Of a DNA stretch of 13,723 nucleotides, positions 13,690 through 13,723 are shown piece after piece. Under the pieces are notes generated by a model. The model made no database searches. It was not told the origin of the DNA and was given only the letters and a program-made list of their open reading frames with translations. Position numbers and translations under genes: made by a program. The stretch is from Clostridiales bacterium (GTDB taxonomy: Bacteria > Bacillota > Clostridia > Oscillospirales > Oscillospiraceae), in contig JAJQFX010000023.1 in NCBI GenBank assembly GCA_021200895.1, positions 1 to 13,723 of the forward strand, in the 5' to 3' direction. Each line of letters begins with the position of its first letter. Within the stretch, counting starts at the first letter, position 1.

Positions 13690-13723
13690 GGGCTGTCAAT
13701 TATACAAATCAGAAGCTACCGAC

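Overview
The window looks like a stretch of chromosome from a GC-rich, anaerobic, Gram-positive Clostridia, most likely an Oscillospiraceae-type gut bacterium. This is inferred from AGGAGG-type ribosome sites, a clostridial thioredoxin reductase of the ferredoxin-type clade, a SleB/CwlJ-like cell-wall hydrolase, a D-lactate dehydrogenase-type enzyme and protein-level resemblance. It is not proven. No tRNA, rRNA, CRISPR array or complete insertion sequence is visible.

Layout. Positions 1-140 hold nothing I recognise. Positions 141-1395 (minus) are a two-gene thioredoxin system, reductase then trxA, with a consensus promoter and a terminator. Divergent from it, 1631-3313 (plus) is glnS with its own consensus promoter. 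A strong bidirectional hairpin at 3342-3373 separates glnS from the convergent F-type ATP synthase operon. That operon runs on the minus strand from 9833 down to 3396 in the order atpB, DUF1622-like membrane gene, atpE, atpF, a delta/alpha fusion gene, atpG, atpD, atpC. Upstream of the operon on the same strand is an orphan OmpR/PhoB-type response regulator (10067-10762). Divergent from the regulator is a D-lactate dehydrogenase-like gene (10924-11910). A 500-bp gene-free stretch follows (11911-12410), rich in inverted and direct repeats. Then come a secreted cell-wall hydrolase (12411-13244, plus) and the 3' end only of a tgt gene (13327-about 13670, minus), whose upstream part is missing at the window edge.

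The main biological point is the ATP synthase operon. There is no separate delta (atpH) gene. The stretch that should encode delta holds only a delta C-terminal-domain-like segment, joined in frame to the start of alpha, and no delta N-terminal domain is visible in the operon. A small DUF1622-like membrane protein sits between subunits a and c. Two single-base frame breaks, both at G/C runs, interrupt atpA and atpD. They fall inside strongly conserved sequence and are most simply read as sequence errors, but they need checking.

Together the genes cover redox maintenance (thioredoxin), translation (GlnRS, and tgt for queuosine in tRNA), membrane energetics (ATP synthase), fermentation (D-lactate) and envelope or spore-wall turnover. 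The response regulator next to the ATP synthase promoter, with no kinase gene beside it, is a candidate regulator of its neighbours, but that is inference.
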